A stretch of DNA of 64,000 nt from Metopolophium dirhodum (taxonomy: Eukaryota; Arthropoda; Insecta; Hemiptera; Aphididae), in contig NC_083566.1 of the NCBI RefSeq assembly GCF_019925205.1, forward strand, positions 23,622,001 to 23,686,000. Reading direction: 5' to 3'. How positions within the stretch are numbered: the first letter of the stretch is position 1; each line of letters starts with the position of its first letter. Positions 37,626 through 49,236 of the stretch are shown here, piece by piece. The notes beneath the pieces are model-generated. The model worked only from the letters and a program-made list of their open reading frames with translations, had not been told where the DNA came from and did no database searches. The position numbers were made by a program, and so were the translations under genes.

Positions 37626-40315
37626 GATGTGATATAATGTCGTTTAACGAGTATAGGTAATAGGTGGTCTGGAAACTTACGCGACGCTGCAGTCATCCTA
37701 TAGGTAGGTACATCGAGTACATTGTAACACAAATACTAATAAGATAAAAAAAAACCTGTACAACATAAGACCGTGGTAGAGATTAAAGAAATATATTTTT
37801 CGAGCTATACAGATCACAGGTGGTTTAAGTGCAAATTTATGATACCTCGGGGGCTGGAGAAGTGTTCGGACGCTTCCCTTCATGACGAAATCATATTTAA
37901 AAAATTAAAAAATTATTTTTTTCTAAACATCAGTGCGGCGCCCATTTGTAAGACGCGTAGGTATGTAAAAAATTAAAAAAAAAATGTTTCTATTAGAATA
38001 GTATATTTAATAAGTAATAACCAATACGCACTTCAATGACAAATTATAAACAAGGAGACAATGTTAACGCGCTCACATTCATAGCCTCATAGGCAGTATT
38101 TCATCCTGCCAAAGATAAAAATAAAATGTCGTTATCCTATGTTCAAAGTTATTTCGTCAACCGATAATATAATAATATTATGATTTATGACTATTGTTAC
38201 ACAAATAAGTAATAACTACGTATCTGTGACATGTTCTGTACAACACATTAAATAAGCTAAAGATTATTTCATAATATTATGTTATAGCTGGGAACATAGT
38301 AGCGAAGTACCTACATATTTTATGTCTCAATATACAATATATAGGTATAGTACAACATTTTTGTATTTATTGATAACTTTTACTTCAAAATACCTAATCA
38401 AAATATAATGAAAAAAGTCTTTTATTTTTGGGGGGTGCACATTTTAAACTTGGGGGTGCACAAGTCCTCTCGGAATATCCCTAGTTGCGCCAATGGGTGA
38501 AACCTTGTAATAAATAAGTATTTAAGCAAATTCTTATTATATTATATTCTGGTTTATTTGCAGTTGATTTAAATTTTAAAATACTATCTGCCAATCCAAC
38601 CCATATTGAAACATTGATTGGTATAAGTGTATAACGCAAAATGTACTACCAGCATCGTGTATTAATGAAACAAAATGAATATTTAAATATATAGATTATA
38701 ATTATTCAAAAATGTATGTTTTCTGCGTGCAGGTCCTATAGTAGTGTGTGAGCGATAGGGTTTATTTATTTCGTATGTTTTCAACTACGTATGTGTTATT
38801 GTGTTATATATAAAAATATGGTATCTTCTATAAAAACACCCAAATCCTAAGTGAATGATGTTCTAGTTTAGAAATTACATTTTATTTATTTTAAAAATTT
38901 TAAATATTTAGACATGATTTTATAGCCATAGCTATATTTCCTACATTATACCTATATTATGGGCGTGTGGCCATAATATGAATATACATATTATTATAAG
39001 ACCAGTGAACGACTGGTGCAATAGACCACCACCCTCAGAGTTTGTTAAAAAAAAAGTATTGATTAAATATTAAAGTAGAATGACTCAATTTAGTCGAAAA
39101 AATAATATCACCATTCATTGTGTGGCCGTTTCTCGTATCTCATTCCAACCGATCGAAGTGACTGTAAACCAAAGCCAACGATTCAATGTGATGACCAGAG
39201 ATAAAATCGCTGCCTTAACTCATAAATCTCATAATATTATTTAATGAGACTCGTCAGGCGTGTCAAACGATAGAAAATCTCAGTGGAAGTAGCAGCTGCA
39301 GGTCTGCCGGCCGTTGAATAAAACAGTTCAAAATTGGAAAATGAACCGCCTGTCGAAATCGCTTTTTACTCAAACGTCAAAAAACGTGCACCGAGCAACT
39401 GTATACATAAAATGATACGAATTATTATTATTATTTTATTTATCGTCTAGAAAATTTAACACGCCAAATGTGCCCACTCAAGCCCGGAAACCCGTTCACG
39501 TTTGTGCTCGGCTTACAGTAAAAGTATAGGTAGGTACTATTGTATAGGTAGACACGCAACCACATGGGGAATTTATGTAATTTCGTTTAGTTTTAAATTG
39601 TGATCTTAGATGACATCCTCATTCCTCCTACCACGACCACAGTACCATTTTTCCCGAGGGAAAACGAAGATAAATTTCACGTCTACAATACTCCAACGTT
39701 CTGGTAGACGGTAATAGTTTCAGACGCGACACAAGTTTAATAATATAATTATATATTGTTTTTTTAATGTGATTACGTTATGACTAAAATATTTTATCAT
39801 AGGTGGCATTAGAAAATTGGTCAAATATTAAGGGAGTTCACAAGTGGGCACAAATGCGTCATGCGTGTCCGAAAATAGGCAACATTTTTGGGTGAAATTA
39901 ATTTATGAAATGTATAGGTAGGTAGGTACTAGGTAGATACCTATAGTTAAAAGTAAAGAAACAAGTATTATTATTTAATATTTTATTAATTTAATCGGGA
40001 AAACGGTATGATAATTTTGCACAATTATACAAGAAAAAAATTGACTAAATGTGTTTATTATTCAGCTATATTATAGGCAATAATCAACAATGCAATATAA
40101 TAACAATATAAGAAGCAGAAACAATTTTCTAAAATAAACGTTTATATAAATTATTATATTTTAATGAAATAAAAATATTATAATACATTTTAAGTTCAAG
40201 AAAGTGCATACGAAACGTTCAAGGATTTTAGTCCTTGAAAACGAAATAACAGTATAATATAATATTAATTACATTTAGAGGTTGCATAAAATGTGGGTGT
40301 GTGTGGAGGTGCAAT
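37626..40315. other. AT-rich non-coding stretch
   Basis: No gene recognised. A transposon end in minus orientation lies at about 38420-38497 (GGGGGTGCAC repeated, then CTAGTTGCGCCAATGGG). A CpG-richer patch lies at about 39120-39370. Confidence 0.4.
38425..38497 (-). mobile_element. Transposon end fragment of the TTGGCGCAACTAG type
   Basis: Read minus it starts CCCATTGGCGCAACTAGGGA and continues to two CACC-C5 blocks. The ends near 21284 and 35215 are similar. Confidence 0.45.
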
Positions 40316-40463
40316 CAAGGCCGGATTTGGGGGGGGGGAGGTCCAGTTTATTCAATATGTCTTATTTTTACCAAATATCAAAACCTAAATTCAATAATAT
40401 TACAATATAAATGTTTTGGAATTTGGACCCCCCTCCCCGAAAAAATTTCTGGATACGGCCTTG
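40316..40463. mobile_element. Small MITE with CAAGGCCG inverted ends
   Basis: About 148 bp. The left end CAAGGCCGGATTTGGGGGG and the right end CGGATACGGCCTTG-like (complement CAAGGCCGTATCCAG) are inverted, and a G-rich tract on the left pairs with a C-rich tract on the right. GCAAT occurs directly outside both sides (40311-40315 and 40467-40471), a possible short target duplication. Confidence 0.6.
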
Positions 40464-40639
40464 GGCGCAATGGTATAACATGATATAATAATTATACGTA
40501 AATACTGCTCAGCCTTTACAGTGTGAATTGCGAATTGCGGGGGCAGAGGTACGTACAAAATTGTACGCGAGAAATTTCGTTTTTGACTATATTGGATTTA
40601 TAATAATATCCATTAAAATGCTTACTATTTTGTACCACA

Positions 40640-41400
40640 ACACGGGCGCGTACCTATACCTATAGATATTGCTGCGAACGGCGTGGCACGTTAAAAAGTA
40701 TGTACCTATTATATTATACGTAATTCTTTTTTTCGAAAACAGTGTGCGGCACCGTTGGTGTATAAAATGCAGCAAGACTGTACAATATACGCGATACATT
40801 TATTACACACATAATGATATATATAACACGGGCGACAACCCGTTATATATTATAGCGGTCGTGCCGGCTTCCGGATTTTTTTCCAGGTGATGTATAATAT
40901 AGTTTTCGGGTAGTTTCCAGTCCGATGGCGACGCTGAATGGTATAATAGGTGTACAATAATTTCGGCGTGCACGTGCGCGTATAAAGCATATAAACCTAT
41001 CACGACGCTACTTCTGCAGTCGTGCTATTAATGTTTACACGAGCTGGCGACCGTTATTATTATTGCTCTGCGACCATTGCCGACGCGCGGGGGAGGGAAT
41101 AATATGTGTACACACCTACATACCTACCCACCTAATATATTGTTACGGGGGAATAGCGGGGAGGATATGGTCGTGGGACACAAGGTGAAAATAATAATAT
41201 ATAAGTTAGAGCGAAAACGTGCGTCTCCTATTAGTTATCACATTATACAGTTCACGCGGTCACTGCATGCGGTTTTCCACGCGATATCGGAAAAGTCGAG
41301 GCGCAAAAATCCGAGAGGGACCACCGATCAGCGGGCCGTGGCCGCGGCGTGGCCTGTATCGATAATAAGTATAGTTTTCTTTTATACAATACTACGTAGG
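40640..41400. promoter_or_regulatory. GC-richer region with TATA-like motif (possible promoter)
   Basis: CpG-rich relative to its surroundings. GCGCGTATAAAGCATATAAA at about 40976-40995 followed by CTTCTGCAGTCGTG about 30 bp on would fit a TATA box plus initiator on the plus strand. A 112-codon plus frame downstream (41077-41415) has no recognisable domain. No gene is identified. Confidence 0.25.
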
Positions 41401-42404
41401 TATAGGATAAAATAATATATGTATATCATGTACCTACCTACATATACATGCTATCATATACTTTTTACATGTACATGTATATATGTATATGTGTGATGTG
41501 TCTATGTATTGTAGGACTCTGGACGCCGTCGTCAGTGGGTGCACTGCAAGCGGGAAAAAATGAACATTAGTTACCTACTCGACCCGGCATACTAATCAAA
41601 ATGTGCACAACGACTGAACGGCGTAATGATGTTTGGAATAAAATAGGTAGGTACTAGCGAAGAGACCCAAAGACAGACACATAATACCAATCTATAAAAT
41701 AAAAATGTGCAACGTAAAAATATCTTATACCCGCCAATTTGTTATTTGAGAACATTTTCAAATATTAAGTTGTTAAGATTAGTTTAGAATACCTATAATA
41801 TTTTTCGTTCATTCAATACCTACCGCTTTGGCTGGCGCTAGCCTCGGAAAAATGTTCTCTGCGAGTTACGATGTCTTGAAAAATAGAGTAAATTACGCTA
41901 ATACACGTAGTGTCTCTGCTCCCACTGAAAAAAATCACTGACATTACAAGAGCTAACACTTGAGATGCGCATTGGGCATGAGATCATGCTAAATAGATAT
42001 TAATGTATATTATCCGCCATAAGCTTGGCTTGCTTAGATTTCAACATAGCTTCTAATAGTTCAAATATTTTTGGAATATCCATGAAAATTAATATAATTA
42101 CATTTCAAAGAATATATTTTCGTCATGGAAATAATCCGAAAAATAGCATTAATATTTAATGTATTATGTATATTAATTATTAACACAAAAACATAACATA
42201 GTACTCTCACAAGGAAGCCAAAAGCAGCTATCATGAACTTTGGCGGGAAATTACAATCATGTGGATATGGATAGGCTTATCATATAACTTTTTATTTTAT
42301 TTTCATATAATTTTTCTATTTATAATTGTTGGTTTTGTACTAAACAACATCATATTTTAATACGAATTAATGAAATAATTTTAATTTTAAAGGATTGAAC
42401 CATT
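41401..42404. other. Non-coding stretch
   Basis: Nothing recognisable apart from a run of TATGTA/CATGTA simple-like sequence at about 41415-41500. Confidence 0.4.
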
Positions 42405-42790
42405 TTGGCATTAGCACGTTTTTAATTGAATGTAGTTTAATTGCTATATCAATAATTTGGGTAATAACACGTTTTGATGTAAAATGGAAATAACACGTTA
42501 TGAATTAAATTATGGATATACTACGTTTTGGAAAAAATGAGAAGTAGGTATGTCATGATTTAGTACAGGAATTAGCACGTTTTGAAGAAAAGTGGATATA
42601 GAACGTTTTGGAAAAAAAATCTAATGGAGATAAAACGTTTTGAAAAAAAAAGTAAAAGCTTAAGCCTAATTTCAGCTGGAAAATAGTACGTTTTGACAAA
42701 AAATAACAGTTTTAATCGATTTATCGCCATTTTTCCCATAAGAATCGATGTATAACTCGATTTTACTGAAAATGGAGATAACACTTTTTG
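42405..42790 (+). repeat. Degenerate minisatellite of GAGATA-(N)-ACGTTTTGAAAAA units
   Basis: About nine copies of an ACGTTTTG-centred unit recur at irregular 25-60 bp spacing: for example TAACACGTTTTGATG, TATACTACGTTTTGG, ATTAGCACGTTTTGAAG, GATATAGAACGTTTTGG, GAGATAAAACGTTTTG and AATAGTACGTTTTGAC. Most are preceded by GGA.ATA. All read in the same direction. No coding potential. Confidence 0.72.
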
Positions 42791-43657
42791 CATAGAAACA
42801 CCTCAATTTGGAAAAACAAAAATGACGATTAGTGAAAAACATGATATTTTACGTGAAATCTGCAGTTTTAATGAAAAATCGATTTTTGTTGACTTGAAAA
42901 AAAGTAACTGTATAGACTTGTATTTTCATCAAGTATTTATATTATTATAATTCTCTAGACATATGATCCAATTTTCAAAATATTTAGGCTCTTTTTGTGC
43001 TATTTGTGGATATATAAAAATGTCAGCTTTTCTAGTGGAATTTAAAAATATAGTTTAACGTAAAGCCACGTACAATTTGTATGACGTCATTGGATTTTGC
43101 AGGTAAAATAATCACTTCTCTTCAAACAATTTTTTTTATTTTATTGTCATTCAAAAAATATTATTTGTACAGAATTGAAGCTTCTCAGATTTTACGTTAT
43201 ACCAATTTATTTTATTATCAATTACTGTACTTACACAAAGCAATTTTCGAAATAGGTACCCTAACCTATTTAGTTTAATTGTATGCTATTAGCCAATATT
43301 ATAGCCATAAAATAATATTATCTAATATCTACAACGAATATCTATTCACGTTTTACACCGTTCTATACATACGGATAGGTAGGTTACCTACGCCCGGTAC
43401 TGACTTATAAGTTTTAGTTACCTAACCTACCTACCTAATAACAGCCATAGATTATAATAATATAATGAATTACTATTATAATATCTAATTAGTGGTTATT
43501 AATATATTACAATATATTACCTACCTATGCAAATATTGCAATTTGTTTTTGACAACAATTATAGTTTAACCTATTATGAAGGTATAGGAAATTATAGTAT
43601 TTATAATCAATGGTATTATACAGGTTATACCTGTTACTAGTAAAAAATGTAAAGCTG
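42791..43657. other. Non-coding stretch
   Basis: No gene recognised. AT-rich with many TAGGTACCTACC-type strings. Confidence 0.4.
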
Positions 43658-43850
43658 TATAGTCTCCGCTCAGAATAGTTTTTCTTATAAAATTATTATT
43701 ATTTAACATTCAATTCAAATTTAGCACATCCATTGTATCTAAAGTGACCTATAATACGCTATACCGGTAAAGTACCTACTCATTGACCAGGTACACTTAC
43801 GCTAAAAACGGTGCTATACAGCAGAGCAACTTCCTCGGTCTTTTTTAGTG
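43658..43850 (+). repeat. Dispersed repeat family C, copy 3
   Basis: Starts TCTCCGCTCAGAATAG, then ATTCAAATTTAGCACATCCA and GCTATACAGCAGAGCAACTT. It is the most complete match to the copies at 17023 and 62040. Confidence 0.7.
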
Positions 43851-44911
43851 ATGTAATTAGCAAGTGTTTTTGTTCGTATAATGACGTATAGAGTTGCCAG
43901 TATAGTAGCCCACTGGTTACAGAAAATAAAATACCTATTATAATAATTGTACCTATATAATTTTAGAACTGTATCAATTTTATATTAAATTAAAACCGCC
44001 CAAATTACTGTGTAAAAAATAATATGTGTACGACGTAGGTAGTTTACTTTTAACGAAATTTAAGACAGTGTAAATCAATTGGAATTATTTAATTTGTCAC
44101 GGGCAAGGCCGAGTAAAATCAGCCACCAGTCTAAAGGTACCTACTATAAAAAAATCTAAGGCTTAATACGGATGACTCTAATGCAAATCCACAGATTTTC
44201 ATAACATTTTCGTATATAGATTCAAAAGGAAAACCGTTACATGCAACGGAGTTTAAGATGTAAATCCACAGGCATTTAATTTACAACGCTGTACAGGATC
44301 ATCCAGTCTGGTATAAAATACAATTTATGTATACATATTTTAATCACACCCTTCACTCTGATATATGTAGGTATATGAAAACTTTCAGCAAAAAATGACT
44401 TCAAGTGGTCCAACACTTCCATGCTCGTCTTGGGGCTCACACTAACCCCTTAGGTAATCCAAGACTTATCAATCAATATAATTCCTGATTATCCTCCAGG
44501 AGTCGTAAAGCGGAAACGGTGTAGACTTGTTAAGCTAAATAAATAAAAGATAAAAAGTCACGCGTGACCAATATTTAGCTTCTTCCATCAAGTTATTTAT
44601 AAAGCCTGGGCAAATTATTGATGATTTCCAACAAGTTAGAATTTCAATCACTTGTGCACTGTTCTTCGTATTGTACTTGCAGGTGCAGATTTTATATAAT
44701 ACATTTAGGTACCAAAAAACACTCAATGTTCAACAATTTATTTTAATAATTCACAGTCCAATATTAATAGTGGATATAATAGTATTTTGTGATAATATAA
44801 CATTTAATAGTGTTAATTAGTGGTGTTGTGGTTTTTTTTTTTAAATTAGCACAAATTAACTGTTGAATCTGACCCTCAATCAGACAATGTAGGTATGGTA
44901 AATTATGTTTC
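43851..44911. other. Non-coding stretch with probable transposon debris
   Basis: Around 44180-44285 the phrase ATG(C/T)AAATCCACAG occurs twice. Around 44395-44530 a denser GC patch can be translated in pieces (QHFHARLGAHTNPLGNPRL) but is broken by stops. These look like decayed element fragments rather than a gene. Confidence 0.35.
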
Positions 44912-45160
44912 ATTAATTTGACGCCTCAGTTCAAAACTGCAACAACTCGAGATATAACAAATCTGAGTCTTGTACACCATCTTATGACAATTTCAGTTCA
45001 AGAACGCAATAAAATATACTTAAATTATTGACCACAAGAGAGCATTTTCAATATTATAATTTACATTACGTTACATAGAGAAACAATATAGAAAACACAT
45101 TATACCCAATAAACCAATATTTTGAGTTGTTGCAGTTTTGAACTGGGGTGTCGAATTAAT
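44912..45160. mobile_element. MITE with about 37-bp terminal inverted repeats
   Basis: The left end ATTAATTTGACGCCTCAGTT followed by CAAAACTGCAACAACTC is the inverse of the right end, GAGTTGTTGCAGTTTTGAAC to TCGAATTAAT. Only a few mismatches separate the arms. About 175 bp of non-coding sequence lies between. The outer ATTAAT makes the exact border and target duplication ambiguous. Confidence 0.8.
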
Positions 45161-45810
45161 ATCAGTGAATTAAAAAAATTATATTATTATTTATTAAAAC
45201 TGACCTTTATTTAAATAGGAAAGAATAATACAAATGCAAAAAATTATTAATAAGGAATATATAATCATTATGGATATGGAACAAATCAGTTCCTGTTTGT
45301 TTCCATTGATTTTATCATATAACTGGTGCAATACACCGCTTACATGAATGGATTTTATAAAAATAAAGGTTTTATCAAAACAATAACAAAAAGTTAAAAC
45401 ATCTAATTAACTTAGCACATAACACAAGAAATATAATGCACTCTTGGTTGAATAGGAGTTAAGAATTAGAAATAATAAATAATAAATAAAAACGGAAAAC
45501 ACTTTAGTATAACAGCACTTTTTGACTTTATATTGATTAATTTGTTCCACATAAATTAAATTATTTAAAAGGTCAAACCCTCCAAATACCATAGAATCCA
45601 AAAGTTGAACACCTTTAACAATTTAAAATTATTCTAACAGACTTATAAAGTTATAACTTTGTTAATCACTTAATTATTTAAAATACTTGATGATACGTCT
45701 TATAAATTACATATTATTATACATTTATAACAAAGTAAATAAAAAATAATAAGATTTTTTTTTTGTAAAATTCATACACAATATAAAAGTTATACATTTT
45801 TAAGTTGATA
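45161..45810. other. AT-rich sequence downstream of PEX11
   Basis: No gene recognised. It lies beyond the predicted polyadenylation region of the PEX11-like gene. Confidence 0.4.
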
Positions 45811-45820
45811 TTTATTTATT
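45811..45820 (-). terminator. Polyadenylation signals for the PEX11-like gene
   Basis: On the minus strand this reads AATAAATAAA, two overlapping AATAAA hexamers about 165 bases after the stop codon. Confidence 0.6.
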
Positions 45821-45981
45821 ATATTTATACAAGTATAAAATACACAAATAAATTAATAAAATATATTTTATTTGACAAATTAAACTTATGTTATAACATA
45901 TACCCTTATTTTTATTAAAATCTTGTATTGATAGGTATTTGTTGAATTAACAAAAATTAAATTTAAATGACAACAAATCGT

Positions 45982-48406
45982 TCACGTATAAGGTAACTTG
46001 GCTTTCTGGTCCACCAGTGAGTACAAACTGAGCACTGATGATATCATACCAACTACACCTATTGTACCTGGACTTAACCTAACAAATCCTAAATTTGACA
46101 ATGGTAACATTATATCACAGCTATTTTTTACAGTATCGATTAACAAATCTTTATGACTACGAACAAATTGGACTGCTTCACCAGTAAAGTCGTTCTTAGG
46201 AGCTACTTTTCTATTCAAAGTGTTAAGAATTTTTTTTTTCAGGATTGCTTTAAATAAATTGTTTAACTCCACAACATCTCTGACAAGATTCATTATTATA
46301 GATAGTAGCCAATATCTATTTCCTGCTTGACCCCATCTTGGTGCATTTATTTGTAAAAAGTTATTTCTATTCAACCATAAGCAATGGTCGCAAAACAAAT
46401 ACAATGAATGAGCTATCTTTGAAAATGTCACACAATACCTAATAGTTTTATCTGAATGATTAACTGTCCGCAATGCAGTATGCAATGAATCAACAAAGCG
46501 GCCAAATCTTAATACTGTAAAAAAAAAATAAAAAAATAAATTAAGTTTTAAATATAAGTAACTAATCAGTAATTAGTTATGTATCAATTTAGATACTTTT
46601 TTTATTATTAAATTGATTTATTTATTATTAGTAAGTATTAATAATTACTAACATACAATTAATACACAATTAAGTTTATAGAAAATGTTAAAATTCAAAA
46701 TGTCATGTATATATTATTTAAAATATGTTGTATTTATCAAATTTGATTATTTTAATACATTTTAATTTGTTATAATAACTACAAATATAACCCGTGCAGT
46801 TCATCTTGGCCAGCGGTGATCGTTACGATTATTATCTTATAATGTAAAGTAATACCAACTGTGTTGGTAGACGGTAGTTTGTGACGTCAGCCAATGGCTA
46901 AGATGAACTGGACGGGTTATAATCCAAACCTAAACACACTTACTAATATATATATATAATACTAACATAATACCTAATATGTAGTAAGAAGACACCTTAT
47001 AAAAAGTCGAAGGTATAATATAATTCATAAATCTTTTGAAATTACACATATCAGCAAAAGAAATTATCAAGCAAAATAGTATTTACCTTTACGAAAAGCT
47101 GCCAAGGACTGTTCGAGTTGTTTGAATTTTTTAATTGATTTGACGTCAAAGTCATTTTTTTCCATGTAATGCCATGTTGTTTTTGAACCATATTGTACAA
47201 ACCTGAAAAAAAACCACATTAATATCCATTTCAAATATACTGTGATCCATCATCACAAAACCATAGTATTACCACAGCAGTCTTCATCGTCAATTATAAT
47301 ATATACTATTTGGTATTTACCAATATAATAATTGGTATTATACCTTACATTTGTAATGGCTAATGTTATACGTCATGTGTTGCAAGTTGCAACAAATGTA
47401 AAATAACAATTTATTTGTGAGTGATCATGGTAGTAGAAGTTTGCTTGTAAATTTACAGCATTTAAATCGCTTAAAACACATTGGGGTAGTAACGTCCACT
47501 ATCATACCTATGGTTAAGTGGACAGTTTTGAATCACCAGTCCTAATACTGGAAGTTGACATAATATATGACATTATCACTTTTATGTCTATGCTGGAAGC
47601 ATGTCTTGAATAGAAACAAACATTAACAATTTCTGGAAATATTGTATGCACATCACGTCCATAAAAGGAGGAGAGAATATTGTAAAGGAAGTAGTAATTA
47701 AAAATTTAAATTTATAATAGCAACTATAAGTACACCTTTTAAAAATATTTAACCTATTCAACTAATTAATAATATTATATTAAGTGGATTTCAGCATACA
47801 ATTTGTTTACTTTCTCTAATCCACGTGTAACATAGTAAATTCGCGTTCAGCAGAACCAACCTTGATTTGTTAGCTTTTTTGGATTTTTTACAATATTTCA
47901 ATTTTAGAGTGATATGAGCATTTTTAAATTGTAAAATTGAATACAAGTACTCAAGACTTGTATAAACATTGGAACATCGTAGAAAACCCAACGTAAAGAC
48001 ACAGGTAACGTTCTAAACTTAAAGTTTGAAAATATGCCAGTTCACTCTAATACCTAAGTCTACAGCTAACAACATAAGGCTGAACAAAACTTTGCTATAT
48101 TGTGAGTTGGCCGGAGAGAGAAAACAATAGTGCAGTGACATCCCCGAAAGAGTTGAAAATAAAGAATGCTGAGTGTGCAATCTATGAAACATCATTTTTT
48201 TAATTAAAAACCGTGTTTTCTAGATAATTTTTGGTCGTCCCTCGTGCGTTCTCTTCAACACACAACCCGCATATAATCGCTGACAATTAGTGACAAGTGA
48301 CGGCGGTAATAACTGATAACTTTATGTCTATATCGATTCGACTATAGTACCTCGCTACTCTGTCGCGGCCGGCTGTCTTGTTATTCAGTTCGACGACGAA
48401 GTTCAT
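45982..48406 (-). CDS. PEX11: Peroxisomal membrane protein PEX11 (PEX11A/B type)
   Basis: Three coding exons on the minus strand: 48406-48351, 47202-47087 and 46514-45982, all bounded by GT-AG introns. Total 705 nt, 234 residues, close to the usual 230-260 for PEX11. PEX11 proteins coat and elongate the peroxisome membrane before fission and affect peroxisome number. Family features seen: N-terminal MNFVVELNNKTAGRDR; FVQYGSKTTWHY at the exon 1/2 join (a split Arg codon supports it); RKVLRFGRFVDSL across the exon 2/3 join; LYLFCDHCLWLNR; RWGQAGNRYWLLSIIMNLVR; and a Gly-containing hydrophobic segment near the C-terminus (SPGTIGVVGMISSVLSLYSL). The start is the ATG that gives the conserved N-terminus. 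Intron 1 is about 1.15 kb; intron 2 (572 bp) holds a MITE. It is divergent from the SPG21-like gene. Identification is by my reading of family motifs. Confidence 0.93.
46786..46921. mobile_element. MITE inside PEX11 intron 2
   Basis: A 136-bp element with inverted ends: left TATAACCCGTGCAGTTCATC, right complement TATAACCCGTCCAGTTCATC, both continuing into TTGGCCA/TTAGCCA. The interior is unique with no coding sequence. It sits wholly between exons 3 and 2 and leaves both splice sites intact. Confidence 0.82.
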
Positions 48407-49236
48407 GTTTCACCCGCACACGCACAGGACTGGCGAGTGAAAATAATAGAAAGTGGAGACTGGATTTCGGATGGATATTTGAATATTTTATCAATGGAAA
48501 ACGTCTTCTAATCAGCAGCGATCGGGTGACGAGAGCGCGAAAACGGACGTTAAAAACAATAAATTGCACACAACCATTTCCAGGTAGAGTCGTCAACGCG
48601 CGTACGGCATTTTCTTACGAATTTACATATTTATAGTCAACCGTAATAATTGTATCACCACCGTCGTCAACAATCTTTATTCTACGATCATGATTATTAT
48701 TTTAATTATTATTATTAATTTATTCCAATAAATCTCTTTTCGGAAACGGCGGGGTTTTACGGGCTTATTATAATTATTACGCGATAACACCGGAAATAGT
48801 TTATCACACGACAACGCGTTGTTTACGTTTTTCGTACTCTCGTATCGCAGTCGTTCCCCCTCCCCCTTCAAACTCGTTATAAATATATAGTGTAATAGTT
48901 ACAAAAAAGAGATACCAAGGTGGCAAGGTGTATATTTTATATTTTTATACTATACCTATTAGGTATATAATAATATTTATACACCTTGGCTTACTAGTTA
49001 GTAGTTACTGTCTACTATAGTATATTATATATAGGACGTATTTCGACCACAAAATAGATATAACTTCGACTATTATTATTATTGTTATTCTCGACGCCGC
49101 GATAGAGTTGAGCAACAGGTTGTTTTTTTGCGTTGCTTGTGTTTTATACTGATTGGTAAAAACTTTCTTATTTTTTATTCCAAATAGCGTTACGATGAAC
49201 GTAAACAATAATTATCGTTGTTGAAAACGACACACG
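48407..49236. promoter_or_regulatory. Shared divergent promoter region of PEX11 and SPG21
   Basis: 830 bp separate the two start codons, which point away from each other. The sequence near the PEX11 start (48300-48600) is CpG-rich, and a second moderately CpG-containing patch lies at about 48740-48860. An imperfect inverted repeat (GCAAGGTGTATA at about 48923 and TATACACCTTGGC at about 48979) lies in the middle. Both 5' UTRs must lie here; transcription start sites are not identifiable by eye. Confidence 0.55.

Noticed and set aside
48381..48596. A 71-codon minus-strand frame upstream of PEX11
   Set aside because: It overlaps the first PEX11 exon in another frame and has no conserved content; the PEX11 start in the other frame gives the family N-terminus.
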